Below, piece by piece: positions 34,667 to 42,967 of a stretch of 64,000 nucleotides of DNA. This stretch comes from JAQUBU01 sp036677685. GTDB taxonomy: Bacteria; Bacillota; Syntrophomonadia; Syntrophomonadales; Syntrophomonadaceae. Positions within the stretch are counted from its first letter, which is position 1, and every line of letters begins with the position of its first letter. The notes below the pieces were generated by a model. The model ran no database searches, was not told the DNA's origin, and worked only from the letters and a program-made list of their open reading frames with translations. Both the position numbers and the translations under genes were made by a program. The stretch spans positions 158,162 through 222,161 of the forward strand of contig JAVBWA010000004.1 of the NCBI GenBank assembly GCA_036677685.1, written 5' to 3'.

Positions 34667-35552
34667 AAGCGGTATTGATAACATAACTAATTGGGCAATT
34701 AAAAGCCTGGTGTTCGGTTATATTTTACTGCTTATTGTTCTGCCTCTTGAGCAAGTGTGTGAAAAGGCTTTTTCGGCAGGTTTAGATGGTTTTATAGATA
34801 AACTATGCAGTCCTTCTGCGTTATTTGCTCTTAAATTTACTATCATATTGGCATTTATTGCTGCAGTAATAAATGCCCTAGGAGGAACGTTTATAGCTTT
34901 GGTACTCGAACGTTATCCAATACCGGGCAAGACTTTCCTGAATGCCATGGTAGATATTCCTTTAGCAATCCCAACAGCGGTTAGTGGCATTATGTTGATT
35001 ATTCTCTATGGTCCACAAAGCCCTATTGGTGATTGGTTCAATAATAACGGTATTGAGTTGATTTATGCTGCTCCAGGTATTGTTTTAGCCATGATTTTTG
35101 TAACCTTTCCCTTTACGGTTCGTTCTGTTCAGCCATTACTATCAGCTGTAGATAAGGAAACTGAAGAAGTCGCCAAGACTCTAGGTGCCAGCAAATGGCA
35201 AATTTTTAGACGTTTAATTTTACCCAGCATTTTACCAGGTATTTTGTCTGGATTTACATTGGCATTCTCAAGAGCAATTGCAGAATTTGGTTCAGTGGTT
35301 ATGGTTGCCGGTAATATACCAATGAAAACTCAGGTAGCTTCAGTATTTATTTATGGTGAGGTTGAAAGTTCCAACTTAACTGGAGCTTCGGTAATGTCAT
35401 TTATGTTGTTAACTTTTACCCTTTTTTTATCATTAGTTCAGGGATTCCTATCAAACCGTTCTTTAAGACAACGAATTTTTTCGAAAATTTGTTGTTTGTT
35501 TGAGATGGGGGACAGATTTGGCAGGGGAAGATACTTATGCAAAGACCGATAA
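34656..35552 (+). CDS. cysT: Sulfate ABC transporter permease CysT
   Basis: The 298-residue permease has six predicted membrane helices and the EAA-loop motif EEVAKTLGASKWQIFRRLIL, typical of the binding-protein-dependent transport (BPD_transp_1) family and here of CysT/CysU. DIPLAIPTAVSGIMLIILYG is characteristic of sulfate permeases. The start is GTG 34656 inside the end of sbp, with AAAGGTG upstream, so translation is coupled. It overlaps cysW by 16 bases. It pairs with CysW to form the membrane channel. Confidence 0.93.
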   Translation: MNSKSGIDNITNWAIKSLVFGYILLLIVLPLEQVCEKAFSAGLDGFIDKLCSPSALFALKFTIILAFIAAVINALGGTFIALVLERYPIPGKTFLNAMVDIPLAIPTAVSGIMLIILYGPQSPIGDWFNNNGIELIYAAPGIVLAMIFVTFPFTVRSVQPLLSAVDKETEEVAKTLGASKWQIFRRLILPSILPGILSGFTLAFSRAIAEFGSVVMVAGNIPMKTQVASVFIYGEVESSNLTGASVMSFMLLTFTLFLSLVQGFLSNRSLRQRIFSKICCLFEMGDRFGRGRYLCKDR

Positions 35553-36334
35553 TGTTTGGAATGGTTTACTTATGGTTTTTCGTCTTTATATTGGGACCTA
35601 TTGGAGCCCTGCTTTCTCAGTGCTTTCAACAGGGGATGGGTGCAATATTTGAGGAACTGATGAAGCCAGAAGCGGTATTTGCCATTAAACTAAGTTTCTT
35701 CATTTTGTTTATCGTATTACTTATAAATTCTGTTATTGGAGTCCTGATGGGATTGTTGTTAGCTCGAGAGTCATTCCCAGGCCGCTCAATTTTAAATGCA
35801 ACAGTAAATCTTCCCTTTGCGGTTTCACCGATAATTGCCGGTTTAATGCTGGTTTTGTTTTACGGACCTTATACGATAATAGGTACTTTTTTTGGACAAA
35901 TTGGTTTTAGGATAATTTATGCTTTACCCGGGATGGTCATTGCTACACTTTTTGTAACTTTTCCCTTTGTAGTACGGGAGCTTGTGCCGGTTCTTCAGGA
36001 ATTGGGAAATCAACAAGAAGAAGCTGCCTTTACTTTGGGAGCCAACCGTTGGGTTACTTTTTGGCGAGTGACTCTACCTTCTATTAAGTGGAGTTTGTTA
36101 TATGGAATGGTAATGACTGTTGCCAGGGCTTTGGGGGAATTTGGGGCGGTATTGGTTGTATCAGGCAACCTGATTATGCAAACCCAGTCAGCAACATTAT
36201 ATACCTATCAAGCGGTAACTGATTTTAACCTTACAGGTGCCTATGCGGTATCCTTGTTATTAATAAGCATTTCTTTTTGTATTTTAGTTTTTATGCAATA
36301 TATAGAAAAGAAACAAGAGGTGATTATTTCATGA
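35537..36334 (+). CDS. cysW: Sulfate ABC transporter permease CysW
   Basis: The 265-residue partner of CysT has six predicted helices, NLPFAVSPIIAGLMLVLFYG, and the EAA loop EEAAFTLGANRWVTFWRVTL, then ALGEFGAVLVVSGNL, all typical of CysW. Both ends overlap neighbours: 16 bases with cysT and an ATGA overlap with cysA. Strict translational coupling therefore holds through the operon. Confidence 0.93.
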   Translation: MQRPIMFGMVYLWFFVFILGPIGALLSQCFQQGMGAIFEELMKPEAVFAIKLSFFILFIVLLINSVIGVLMGLLLARESFPGRSILNATVNLPFAVSPIIAGLMLVLFYGPYTIIGTFFGQIGFRIIYALPGMVIATLFVTFPFVVRELVPVLQELGNQQEEAAFTLGANRWVTFWRVTLPSIKWSLLYGMVMTVARALGEFGAVLVVSGNLIMQTQSATLYTYQAVTDFNLTGAYAVSLLLISISFCILVFMQYIEKKQEVIIS

Positions 36335-37368
36335 TTGTAGAACTAAGTAATGTTACCAAAAAGTTTAGCGAAGGTGGAGAAGCATTATCTGGAATCAACC
36401 TGAGCTTTAGAAAAGGTGAGTTAACTTCGGTATTGGGCCCAAGTGGTTGTGGAAAGACCACAATGTTGAGGATAATAGCTGGACTTGAAACGCCATCTGC
36501 CGGGCAGGTATTCATAAAATCCCAAAGGGTGGATCATCTTCCTCCGCAACAAAGAGATATTGGTTTTGTTTTTCAAAATTACGCTCTTTTTAAACATATG
36601 ACTATTTTCGAGAACATAGCATTTGGGTTGCGCTTAAAGAAATATGACAAGAAACATATTAGAAAAAAAGTTTTCAATTTACTTCATTTGGTGGGTTTAG
36701 ACGGTCTGGAGAGAAGATACCCGGATCAGTTGTCAGGAGGGCAACGACAACGTATAGCTTTAGCACGGGCATTAGCTCCGGAACCTAGTATAATGCTTTT
36801 GGATGAACCATTCTCTGCTGTAGATTTTCAAATGCGTAAAGAGTTGCGCAAATTAATACGCCTGTTGCATGATCAGATTTCAGTAACTACCATTTTTGTT
36901 ACTCATGATCAACAAGATGCCATGGAGTTAGCGGATCGGGTTATAGTTTTGAACCAGGGAAAAGTAGAACAAATCGGAACACCTTTGGAAATCTATGAAA
37001 ACCCTGCATCCCATTTTGTAGCCGGGTTTATGGGTGGAGTCAATTATTATCGAACCAGGATTAAGGATGGATGTGCTGTTCTTGGAGTTATGCAGGTTAA
37101 GGCTTATAAACAGGTGGAAAGTAGCCAGGTTGAAGTACTGATTCGTCCGGGAGACTTACGAATCGAATCTTGCCATGAAAGTAAAAATGAAGCAGCTGCC
37201 CGGGTTATACGATCTATATTCATGGGTGATTTTTATAAGGTAGATTTAAAACTGGATGAGAATCTGATGATAACGGCTCACGTACCTAAAGATCAAGGCA
37301 GGACTCTGCAAATTGGTGAACTGGTAACTGTGCAGGCAACAAACAGTAGTTTGTTTAAAATCGCATAA
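36331..37368 (+). CDS. cysA: Sulfate ABC transporter ATP-binding protein CysA
   Basis: The 345-residue ATPase has Walker A GPSGCGKTTMLR, Q-loop VFQNYALFKHMT, signature LSGGQRQRIALARAL, Walker B IMLLDEPFSAVDF and the switch histidine in VTHDQQDAM. A C-terminal TOBE-like regulatory domain is present (about residues 240-345). I choose ATG 36331, 8 bases after AAGAGGTG and overlapping the cysW stop as ATGA; an upstream in-frame ATG at 36277 is inside cysW and unlikely. It energises sulfate import. Confidence 0.94.
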   Translation: MIVELSNVTKKFSEGGEALSGINLSFRKGELTSVLGPSGCGKTTMLRIIAGLETPSAGQVFIKSQRVDHLPPQQRDIGFVFQNYALFKHMTIFENIAFGLRLKKYDKKHIRKKVFNLLHLVGLDGLERRYPDQLSGGQRQRIALARALAPEPSIMLLDEPFSAVDFQMRKELRKLIRLLHDQISVTTIFVTHDQQDAMELADRVIVLNQGKVEQIGTPLEIYENPASHFVAGFMGGVNYYRTRIKDGCAVLGVMQVKAYKQVESSQVEVLIRPGDLRIESCHESKNEAAARVIRSIFMGDFYKVDLKLDENLMITAHVPKDQGRTLQIGELVTVQATNSSLFKIA

Positions 37369-37383
37369 GAGAGCAGATTATTT

Positions 37384-37980
37384 ATGGTTGATAATGTTAA
37401 GTGGCATAAAACAACAATTAATAAATATGACCGTCAAAACCTCAACAAGCACAAGGGATGTATGCTTTGGCTGACCGGTTTATCAGGTGCTGGCAAATCT
37501 ACTTTAGCAAATGCATTAGAACTGATTCTATTTCAAAAAGGGATCAGGACCTACTTACTCGATGGGGACAACATTAGGCAGGGGTTGAATAAAGATCTAG
37601 GATTTAGCCCCGAGGACAGAAAAGAGAACATCAGACGTATAGGTGAAGTTGCCAAGCTTTTTGTAGATGCCGGACTTATTGTGATTACGGCATTTATTTC
37701 GCCATATGAAGAAGATAGACAGTATGTTCGAAAATTAGTTGAGCAAGATGAATTTATAGAAATTTATGTAAAATGTCCTCTGGAGGAATGTCAAAAAAGA
37801 GACCCCAAAGGATTATATGAGAAGGCTGGAATGGGTGAAATATCAGCCTTTACAGGTATTTCAGATATATATGAAGAGCCGCCTAGTCCGGATATAGTGG
37901 TGGAAAGTGATAAAAATACAGTTGAGGAATCTGTTAAGATAATTTTAAATAGAATTCAAAGTAAATTACATTGGTTTTAA
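37384..37980 (+). CDS. cysC: Adenylyl-sulfate kinase (APS kinase)
   Basis: The 198-residue kinase phosphorylates APS to PAPS. The P-loop GLSGAGKSTLANAL, DGDNIRQGLNKDLGFSPEDR, FVDAGLIVITAFISPY and the lid region KGLYEKAGMGEISAFTGISD are all intact. It starts 15 bases after cysA and so appears to be the last gene of the sulfate operon. With CysD and CysN it completes a PAPS pathway. No PAPS reductase (cysH) or sulfotransferase is in the window, so the fate of PAPS is not shown. Assimilation or sulfation of a surface sugar are both possible. Confidence 0.94.
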   Translation: MVDNVKWHKTTINKYDRQNLNKHKGCMLWLTGLSGAGKSTLANALELILFQKGIRTYLLDGDNIRQGLNKDLGFSPEDRKENIRRIGEVAKLFVDAGLIVITAFISPYEEDRQYVRKLVEQDEFIEIYVKCPLEECQKRDPKGLYEKAGMGEISAFTGISDIYEEPPSPDIVVESDKNTVEESVKIILNRIQSKLHWF

Positions 37981-37995
37981 TGGATTTAGGAACTC

Positions 37996-39063
37996 TTGGG
38001 GTTCAAATGGAGGCGAGTAGGTATTAAGATAGGGCATTATCTTGTGGAAACAAATAAAAGGCCGGTGATTGTTGCTGAAATATCAGGCAATCATAATCAC
38101 TCTCTGGAAAGGGCTCTGGAAATTGTGGAAACTGCTGCTCAGGTGGGTGTACATGCAATTAAGTTGCAAACCTATACAGCTGATACAATGACTCTGGACA
38201 TAGACCAGGGTGATTTTTTTATTGAGGATAACGATAGCCTTTGGCGGGGAAGAAGCCTGTATGATCTATATAAAGAGGCTTATACCCCCTGGGAGTGGCA
38301 TGAGCCAATTTTCAAGCGTAGCCGGGAGTTGGGTTTATTTGCTTTTAGTACGCCTTTTGATGAGACGGCGGTGGATTTTTTAGAAATGTTGAATGTACCC
38401 TGTTATAAGATTGCTTCTTTTGAAAACACTGATTTACCCCTTATTCGAAAGGTAGCATCTACTGGAAAGCCTATGATTATTTCTACAGGTATGGCTAGCG
38501 TAGCTGAATTAGATGAAACTATGCGTACAGCCCGGGAAGCCGGCTGCAAGGATATTATTTTATTAAAATGTACCAGTTCCTATCCGGCCAGTCCGGAGGA
38601 CAGCAATTTGCTTACCATCTCGCATATGCATGAGTTGTTCAATTGCCCGATTGGGCTTTCAGATCATACTCTGGGGATTGGAGCGGCGGTAGCGTCGGTT
38701 GCCCTGGGAGTACGGTTTATTGAAAAACATTTTACCTTATCCAGGGACGATGGGGGTGTTGATGCTGCTTTTTCCATGGAACCGGATGAAATGAGGCAAT
38801 TAGTTATTGAAACCGAGAGAGCCTGGCAGGCATTGGGCAAGGTAAATTATGGTGCCGGCGAAAAGGAAAGTAAGTCACTGAAATTTCGACGCTCATTATA
38901 TATTGCGAGAGATATGAAAGCCGGAGAGGCTTTGACCCATGAGAATATGCGAATTATAAGGCCTGGATATGGGTTGGAACCCAAGTATTATGAAATTTTA
39001 TTAGGAAAGAAAATTAATCAGAATGTGAAGAAGGGAACGCCGATGAGTTGGAAATTGGTATAG
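37996..39063 (+). CDS. pseI: Pseudaminic acid synthase (NeuB/SpsE family)
   Basis: The 355-residue protein condenses 6-deoxy-AltdiNAc with phosphoenolpyruvate to give pseudaminic acid. It has an N-terminal NeuB barrel (PVIVAEISGNHNHSLERALE, HAIKLQTYTADTMTLD, CYKIASFENTDLPLIRKVAS, LKCTSSYPASPEDSNL, GLSDHTLGIGAAVASVALG, EKHFTL) and a C-terminal SAF antifreeze-like domain (about residues 290-350). LQTYTADTMTLD is typical of PseI. The start is uncertain. TTG 37996 has no clear ribosome site, while GGAGG at 38009-38013 points to an ATT codon at 38023 (protein beginning IKIGHYLVE), where PseI homologues usually begin. Confidence 0.9.
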   Translation: MGFKWRRVGIKIGHYLVETNKRPVIVAEISGNHNHSLERALEIVETAAQVGVHAIKLQTYTADTMTLDIDQGDFFIEDNDSLWRGRSLYDLYKEAYTPWEWHEPIFKRSRELGLFAFSTPFDETAVDFLEMLNVPCYKIASFENTDLPLIRKVASTGKPMIISTGMASVAELDETMRTAREAGCKDIILLKCTSSYPASPEDSNLLTISHMHELFNCPIGLSDHTLGIGAAVASVALGVRFIEKHFTLSRDDGGVDAAFSMEPDEMRQLVIETERAWQALGKVNYGAGEKESKSLKFRRSLYIARDMKAGEALTHENMRIIRPGYGLEPKYYEILLGKKINQNVKKGTPMSWKLV

Positions 39064-39422
39064 TTGGAGTTAAAGATGAAAATTTTAGTATGGCCACCCA
39101 ACCGATGACGAGGTCCTGGATTGCGGCGGGATAAAGTCTTGAATCCTTGTAAATTTGCTTTTAATAATAAAATGGTAGAAGCTCTTATTGTATAAATTGA
39201 ATTTGAAGGCCTTTTGGTTAACCTTTATCCCAAAACTTACCCGACTCTGATGATAAAGCTTTTCTCGAAGTGGCCCGGGTCTTTTCTGATACAGTTATCG
39301 TGACTGGAAATAGCAAGCATTTTCTACCCGAGCTCTGTGATCCGGTTAAGATTTTGAACCTGCCGAGTTTATTTCCTTATGGAAGAGAGATAATTAGTAC
39401 CTTCAGTAAGGTGTGAGATGGA
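39064..39422. other. Gap in the Pse cluster between pseI and pseG
   Basis: This 359-base stretch holds the PIN remnant described separately (39222-39416). Its first half shows short frames (for example one beginning ATGAAAATTTTAGTATGG at 39075) that end within a few codons. No promoter or hairpin stands out. Confidence 0.5.
39222..39416 (+). pseudogene. PIN-domain toxin (TIGR00305-like) remnant
   Basis: The open stretch after a TAA at 39219 translates to PDSDDKAFLEVARVFSDTVI, then VTGNSKHFLPELCDPVKIL. This is the C-terminal half of PIN-family toxins, in which D-DD-FLEVA is followed by VTGN-KHF. There is no start codon, and upstream bases (39076-39200) contain stops in every frame, so the toxin is inactive. 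The intact antitoxin is also missing. It lies between pseI and pseG, inside an otherwise compact biosynthetic cluster, suggesting past insertion and decay. Confidence 0.55.
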
Positions 39423-40520
39423 ATGAGCGAAGTAATTGCCATTCGTGTTGATGGAAATAGTGAGATTGGGTTTGGACATTTGATGAGAACCCAAGCTTTA
39501 GCCCGGCAGATCGAAAAGCGAGGGGCTAAAGTTATTTTTTTGAGCCGGAATCCGGAGAATATTCGAGGTTATCAAGTGGAGATTATTGGTTCCGGTAATG
39601 AGCTGGGTGAAGAAGATGCGATGGTGGAACATATCATTAAAAGCTGCGGAGCGGATATGCTCATAATAGATTCATATGCTTACGAACAGTCCCGGCTGGA
39701 TAAAATGGCAGAGTTGAATCTGTTCTCGGTTTACATCGATGATATGAACAGATATGAATTCAATGTTGATTTTGTAGTCAACGGCAACCTTTATGCCTCT
39801 AAACTGGACTACCGGGGCCGTACCGAATGCCTTTTGGGTAGTAAATATTTGTTGATGCGTGAGGAGTTCTGTGGGTTGCCACCCAGGAAAATAAGATCAA
39901 AAGTGGAAGATGTGCTGATAAGTTTTGGAGCGGCAGACATTGAAAATATTACTCTAGGGCTATTGCAATGCTTATTTTCCTATAAGAATTTTCCTGGATT
40001 AAACTGGCATGTGGTCATAGGTCCGGTATTTCGTAGTATAGAAGAGATAGAATTCCTGGTGCATGATCGAGTAAATATATTCTTGCATCATAGTCCGGAT
40101 ATAAAGGAATTGATGGAGAAATGCGATATATCTATTAACGCTGCCGGGAGTACTACCTATGAATTAGCTGCCTGTGGAGTGCCAGCACTTTTGATGATTG
40201 CCGCCGACAATCAGGTGAAACTGGCACATGAAGCTGAACTTCAGGGATTTGCAGTTAATCTGGGTTGGTATAATGATTTACAGCCCCCTATCTTTTTTAA
40301 AGCTTTAGATGGCCTGATTGATGATTATAATATGAGGCATAAAATGACCCGAAAAGGCCAGACCTTGATTGATGGTGCCGGGACAGGCCGGGTAGCAGAT
40401 ATACTGCTGGAAGTGGTGAGGAGAAGACATGAAAGAAATGATACAGGGCAGGAAGATATTAGTAACCGGAGGAACCGGGACCGTAGGCAGAGTTCTGGTC
40501 TGGAAAATGCTGGAATATGA
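39423..40520 (+). CDS. pseG: PseG-like UDP-sugar hydrolase
   Basis: The 365-residue protein resembles PseG, which removes UDP from UDP-2,4-diacetamido-2,4,6-trideoxy-beta-L-altropyranose before the PseI step. The GT-B-like fold shows AIRVDGNSEIGFGHLMRTQA (with the glycine and histidine of the active site), YIDDMNRYEFNVDFVVNGNL and SINAAGSTTYELAACGVPAL. The last 30 residues are Arg-rich and overlap the pseB start by 92 bases, a longer tail than usual, possibly a C-terminal read-on after loss of the original stop. GAGATGGA precedes the ATG. Confidence 0.9.
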   Translation: MSEVIAIRVDGNSEIGFGHLMRTQALARQIEKRGAKVIFLSRNPENIRGYQVEIIGSGNELGEEDAMVEHIIKSCGADMLIIDSYAYEQSRLDKMAELNLFSVYIDDMNRYEFNVDFVVNGNLYASKLDYRGRTECLLGSKYLLMREEFCGLPPRKIRSKVEDVLISFGAADIENITLGLLQCLFSYKNFPGLNWHVVIGPVFRSIEEIEFLVHDRVNIFLHHSPDIKELMEKCDISINAAGSTTYELAACGVPALLMIAADNQVKLAHEAELQGFAVNLGWYNDLQPPIFFKALDGLIDDYNMRHKMTRKGQTLIDGAGTGRVADILLEVVRRRHERNDTGQEDISNRRNRDRRQSSGLENAGI

Positions 40521-41451
40521 TGCGGATGTAGTGCGGGTTTACTCTCGTGACGAGCACAAGCAGTTTATAATGCAACAGGCTTTAATAGGTAATCCAAGGA
40601 AAAACAGGCTAAGGTTTCTGCTGGGTGATGTGCGGGACAAAGAACGCTTGCATCGTGCTGCCGAAGATATAGATATCGTTTTTCATCTGGCGGCGCTAAA
40701 ACATGTTCCAGCTTGCGAATATAATCCTTCGGAAGCGGTCAAGACCAATGTTATAGGCACTCAGAATGTGATTGAATGCGCCATCGCAAATGGGGTGTCA
40801 ACTCTGGTTTATGCCAGTACCGATAAAGCAGCCAGCCCGACTAATACTATGGGAGCCAGTAAGCTCCTGGCGGAACGCTTGATTTCCTCGGCCGACCAGT
40901 GGAAGGGACCGCGCGAAATGAAATTTTTGTCGGTTCGATTCGGTAATATTCTTAATAGCCGGGGTTCGGTTGTGCCTTTATTTCAACGGCAAATAGCGGC
41001 AGGAGGTCCATTGACGATTACCGAGCCTTTAATGACCCGGTTTTTCATGGGTGTTGACCGGGCGGTAGAGTTGATTTTCAAATCGCTTATGATTTCACGG
41101 GGCGGGGAAACTTTTGTTTTTAAAATGCCGGTATTATGCATCGGTGATCTGGCCAAGGCCATGGTTGAGCTGTCAGGCAAGGATGTTAAAATAGACAGAA
41201 TTGGTATTCGTCCAGGTGAGAAGATGTATGAAGAGTTGATGAGTGAGGAGGAAAGTGCCCGTGCTCTGGAGACCGATGAGTTGTTTATTATCCTGCCCTA
41301 TCATCAGGGAACAAAAGATGCCTTATTAGCTTATAAAGGGGCCCGGAATGCGGCTTTTGGAGGTTACAGCTCGGATGATGAAAAAATAATGAGTCTGGGA
41401 CAACTCAAGAAGATGTTAACGGGTAATAAATGTAACAGCGATTTAGCTTAA
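40429..41451 (+). CDS. pseB: UDP-N-acetylglucosamine 4,6-dehydratase (inverting), PseB-like
   Basis: The 340-residue SDR-fold enzyme catalyses the first step of pseudaminic acid synthesis. The NAD motif is ILVTGGTGTVGRVLVWKML, then VFHLAALKHVPACEYNPSEA, the catalytic region YASTDKAASPTNTMGASKLL (where inverting dehydratases have S/T-D-K and YxxxK is replaced by MGASK), and PLMTRFFMGVDRAVELIF. This variant TDKA plus MGxSK is the hallmark of PseB/FlaA1-type enzymes. GAGGAG precedes the ATG, which lies 92 bases inside pseG. Confidence 0.92.
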   Translation: MKEMIQGRKILVTGGTGTVGRVLVWKMLEYDADVVRVYSRDEHKQFIMQQALIGNPRKNRLRFLLGDVRDKERLHRAAEDIDIVFHLAALKHVPACEYNPSEAVKTNVIGTQNVIECAIANGVSTLVYASTDKAASPTNTMGASKLLAERLISSADQWKGPREMKFLSVRFGNILNSRGSVVPLFQRQIAAGGPLTITEPLMTRFFMGVDRAVELIFKSLMISRGGETFVFKMPVLCIGDLAKAMVELSGKDVKIDRIGIRPGEKMYEELMSEEESARALETDELFIILPYHQGTKDALLAYKGARNAAFGGYSSDDEKIMSLGQLKKMLTGNKCNSDLA

Positions 41452-41494
41452 ATAATTTGTAAGGTTGATATTAAAAAATAAAGAGGTGTGGATT

Positions 41495-41639
41495 TTGGGA
41501 GAAACATTGTGGAGACAGGCCGGGGTTATTTGTAATTGATCATTTCTCATGATACCAAAGTAGTTAACCCCTATGGCAATACATTTCAAAGCATCGGCCA
41601 AATGCTACCGCTCGCAGCCTGTTGCAGGAAGATCATCGT
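41495..41639 (+). pseudogene. Out-of-frame 5' remnant of the hypothetical gene at 41640
   Basis: AAGAGGTG followed by TTG 41495 opens a frame reading GETLWRQAGVICN before a stop. A second frame from 41536 reads ISHDTKVVNPYGNTFQSIGQ followed by MLPLA, and a third joins as RSLLQEDHRMASETKYYIFH into the downstream gene. The three pieces read like one protein broken by two frameshifts of the same direction. Sequencing error cannot be excluded. Confidence 0.4.
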
Positions 41640-41999
41640 ATGGCTTCCGAAACGAAATATTATATATTCCATTCGGAAGATGACGAATCAGCCCCGGTTC
41701 AAGATAAAGATCGCTGTGTGGAGATCTTGAAGAATTATAATGCAGTTTATTATAATCGCTACCCGGCCAGAGGGCCTGAAGAAAATGAAGAGACGGAACA
41801 ATTCCCGGAAGATAAATATCAACAGGCTACGGATGAGGATATTTTCGATTGGCTATGCAAAACTGAAGGGCCGGATTTGGCCAAAGCCAGTCAGGAAACT
41901 GTTTTTAGTCTAAACAGCAATTACGAGTTTGACTGTGGGGAAAAGAAATATCGCTTTGTGTTTGATGATACATATAATCTCAAGGTAACTATCGAATAA
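41640..41999 (+). CDS. Hypothetical protein, acidic, possibly 5'-truncated
   Basis: The 119-residue protein is not one I recognise. It is acidic in the middle (ARGPEENEETEQFPEDKYQQ, TDEDIFDWLCKTEGPDLAK) and ends in short beta-type segments (ETVFSLNSNYEFDCGEKKYR). There is no signal peptide and no membrane helix. AGGAAG lies 10 bases before ATG 41640; a TTG at 41622 is also in frame. It may be the intact 3' part of a longer gene whose beginning is out of frame upstream. It sits between pseB and an epimerase and could be a small accessory protein of that cluster. Confidence 0.5.
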   Translation: MASETKYYIFHSEDDESAPVQDKDRCVEILKNYNAVYYNRYPARGPEENEETEQFPEDKYQQATDEDIFDWLCKTEGPDLAKASQETVFSLNSNYEFDCGEKKYRFVFDDTYNLKVTIE

Positions 42000-42028
42000 C
42001 ATAAAAGTGGCAAACTGGAGGTAGCCGA

Positions 42029-42967
42029 ATGAAAATTCTAGTTACCGGCGGGGCCGGGTTTATAGGCCGGTGGATGGTGAAAAAGCTATTGGCGGAAGGG
42101 CATCGGGTTACGGCTTTTGATGATTTCTCTAACGGCAGGTTGACAAATATCGAGGAGTTCAGGGGGAACCCGGACTTCTTGTTTATTGAAGGAGATATCA
42201 AAGACCGGGAAAACCTGGGGGGATTATTTATCGGGGGTTTTGACCTGGTCTACCATCTGGCGGCCAGTATCAACGTGCAGGATTCCATAGATGATCCTCG
42301 TGCTACTTTTAATAATGACGTCTTGGGGACTTTTAATGTGCTTGAAGAATGCCGACAACGTAATATTAAGATGCTGTTTATGTCTACTTGCATGGTTTAT
42401 GATCGCAGCATTGAAGCGGGAGGCATAAGCGAACTGCATCCGGTAAAACCTGCTTCTCCCTATGCGGCCAGCAAGCTGTCCGGGGAAGCTCTGACTCTTT
42501 CCTATTATCATGCTTATGGTTTGCCCACGGTGGTGGTACGCCCATTTAATACTTACGGGCCTTTTCAGAAGTCCTCCGGTGAAGGTGGAGTAGTGGCTAT
42601 TTTTATCCAGCGTGAACTGCGGGGTGAAAATCTAAGTATATATGGTGATGGAGCCCAGACCCGGGATCTGCTTTATGTGGAAGACTGTGCCGATTTTGTG
42701 ATCAGAGCGGGAATGGACAGCCGGGCTGATGGGCAGTTGCTTAATGCCGGGCTGGGGAAGGATGTAAGCATCAATGAACTGGCACGGTTGATTTGTAAAG
42801 ATAAGCAACGCATAAAGCATGTACCTCATATCCACCCTCAGAGTGAAATCCAGAAATTGCTGTGCAACTACGATAAAGCCCAAAATTTATTGGGATGGCA
42901 GCCATCGGTAAACCTGGAGGAAGGACTTCAGAGAACCAGGGAGTGGATTGAAAAAAATGCAAAATAA
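42029..42967 (+). CDS. NAD-dependent epimerase/dehydratase (extended SDR)
   Basis: The 312-residue enzyme has MKILVTGGAGFIGRWMVKKL (NAD binding), DLVYHLAASINVQDSIDDP, the catalytic serine region FMSTCMVYD, the YAASK active-site pair in SPYAASKLSGEALTLSYYHA, and VVVRPFNTYGPFQ. It belongs to the UDP-glucose 4-epimerase/GDP-sugar dehydratase superfamily. The fingerprint NTYGP is typical of nucleotide-sugar epimerases, but the substrate cannot be told. GGAGGT precedes the ATG. Located between pseB and pseC, it may produce or modify a second sugar of the flagellin glycan. Confidence 0.88.
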   Translation: MKILVTGGAGFIGRWMVKKLLAEGHRVTAFDDFSNGRLTNIEEFRGNPDFLFIEGDIKDRENLGGLFIGGFDLVYHLAASINVQDSIDDPRATFNNDVLGTFNVLEECRQRNIKMLFMSTCMVYDRSIEAGGISELHPVKPASPYAASKLSGEALTLSYYHAYGLPTVVVRPFNTYGPFQKSSGEGGVVAIFIQRELRGENLSIYGDGAQTRDLLYVEDCADFVIRAGMDSRADGQLLNAGLGKDVSINELARLICKDKQRIKHVPHIHPQSEIQKLLCNYDKAQNLLGWQPSVNLEEGLQRTREWIEKNAK

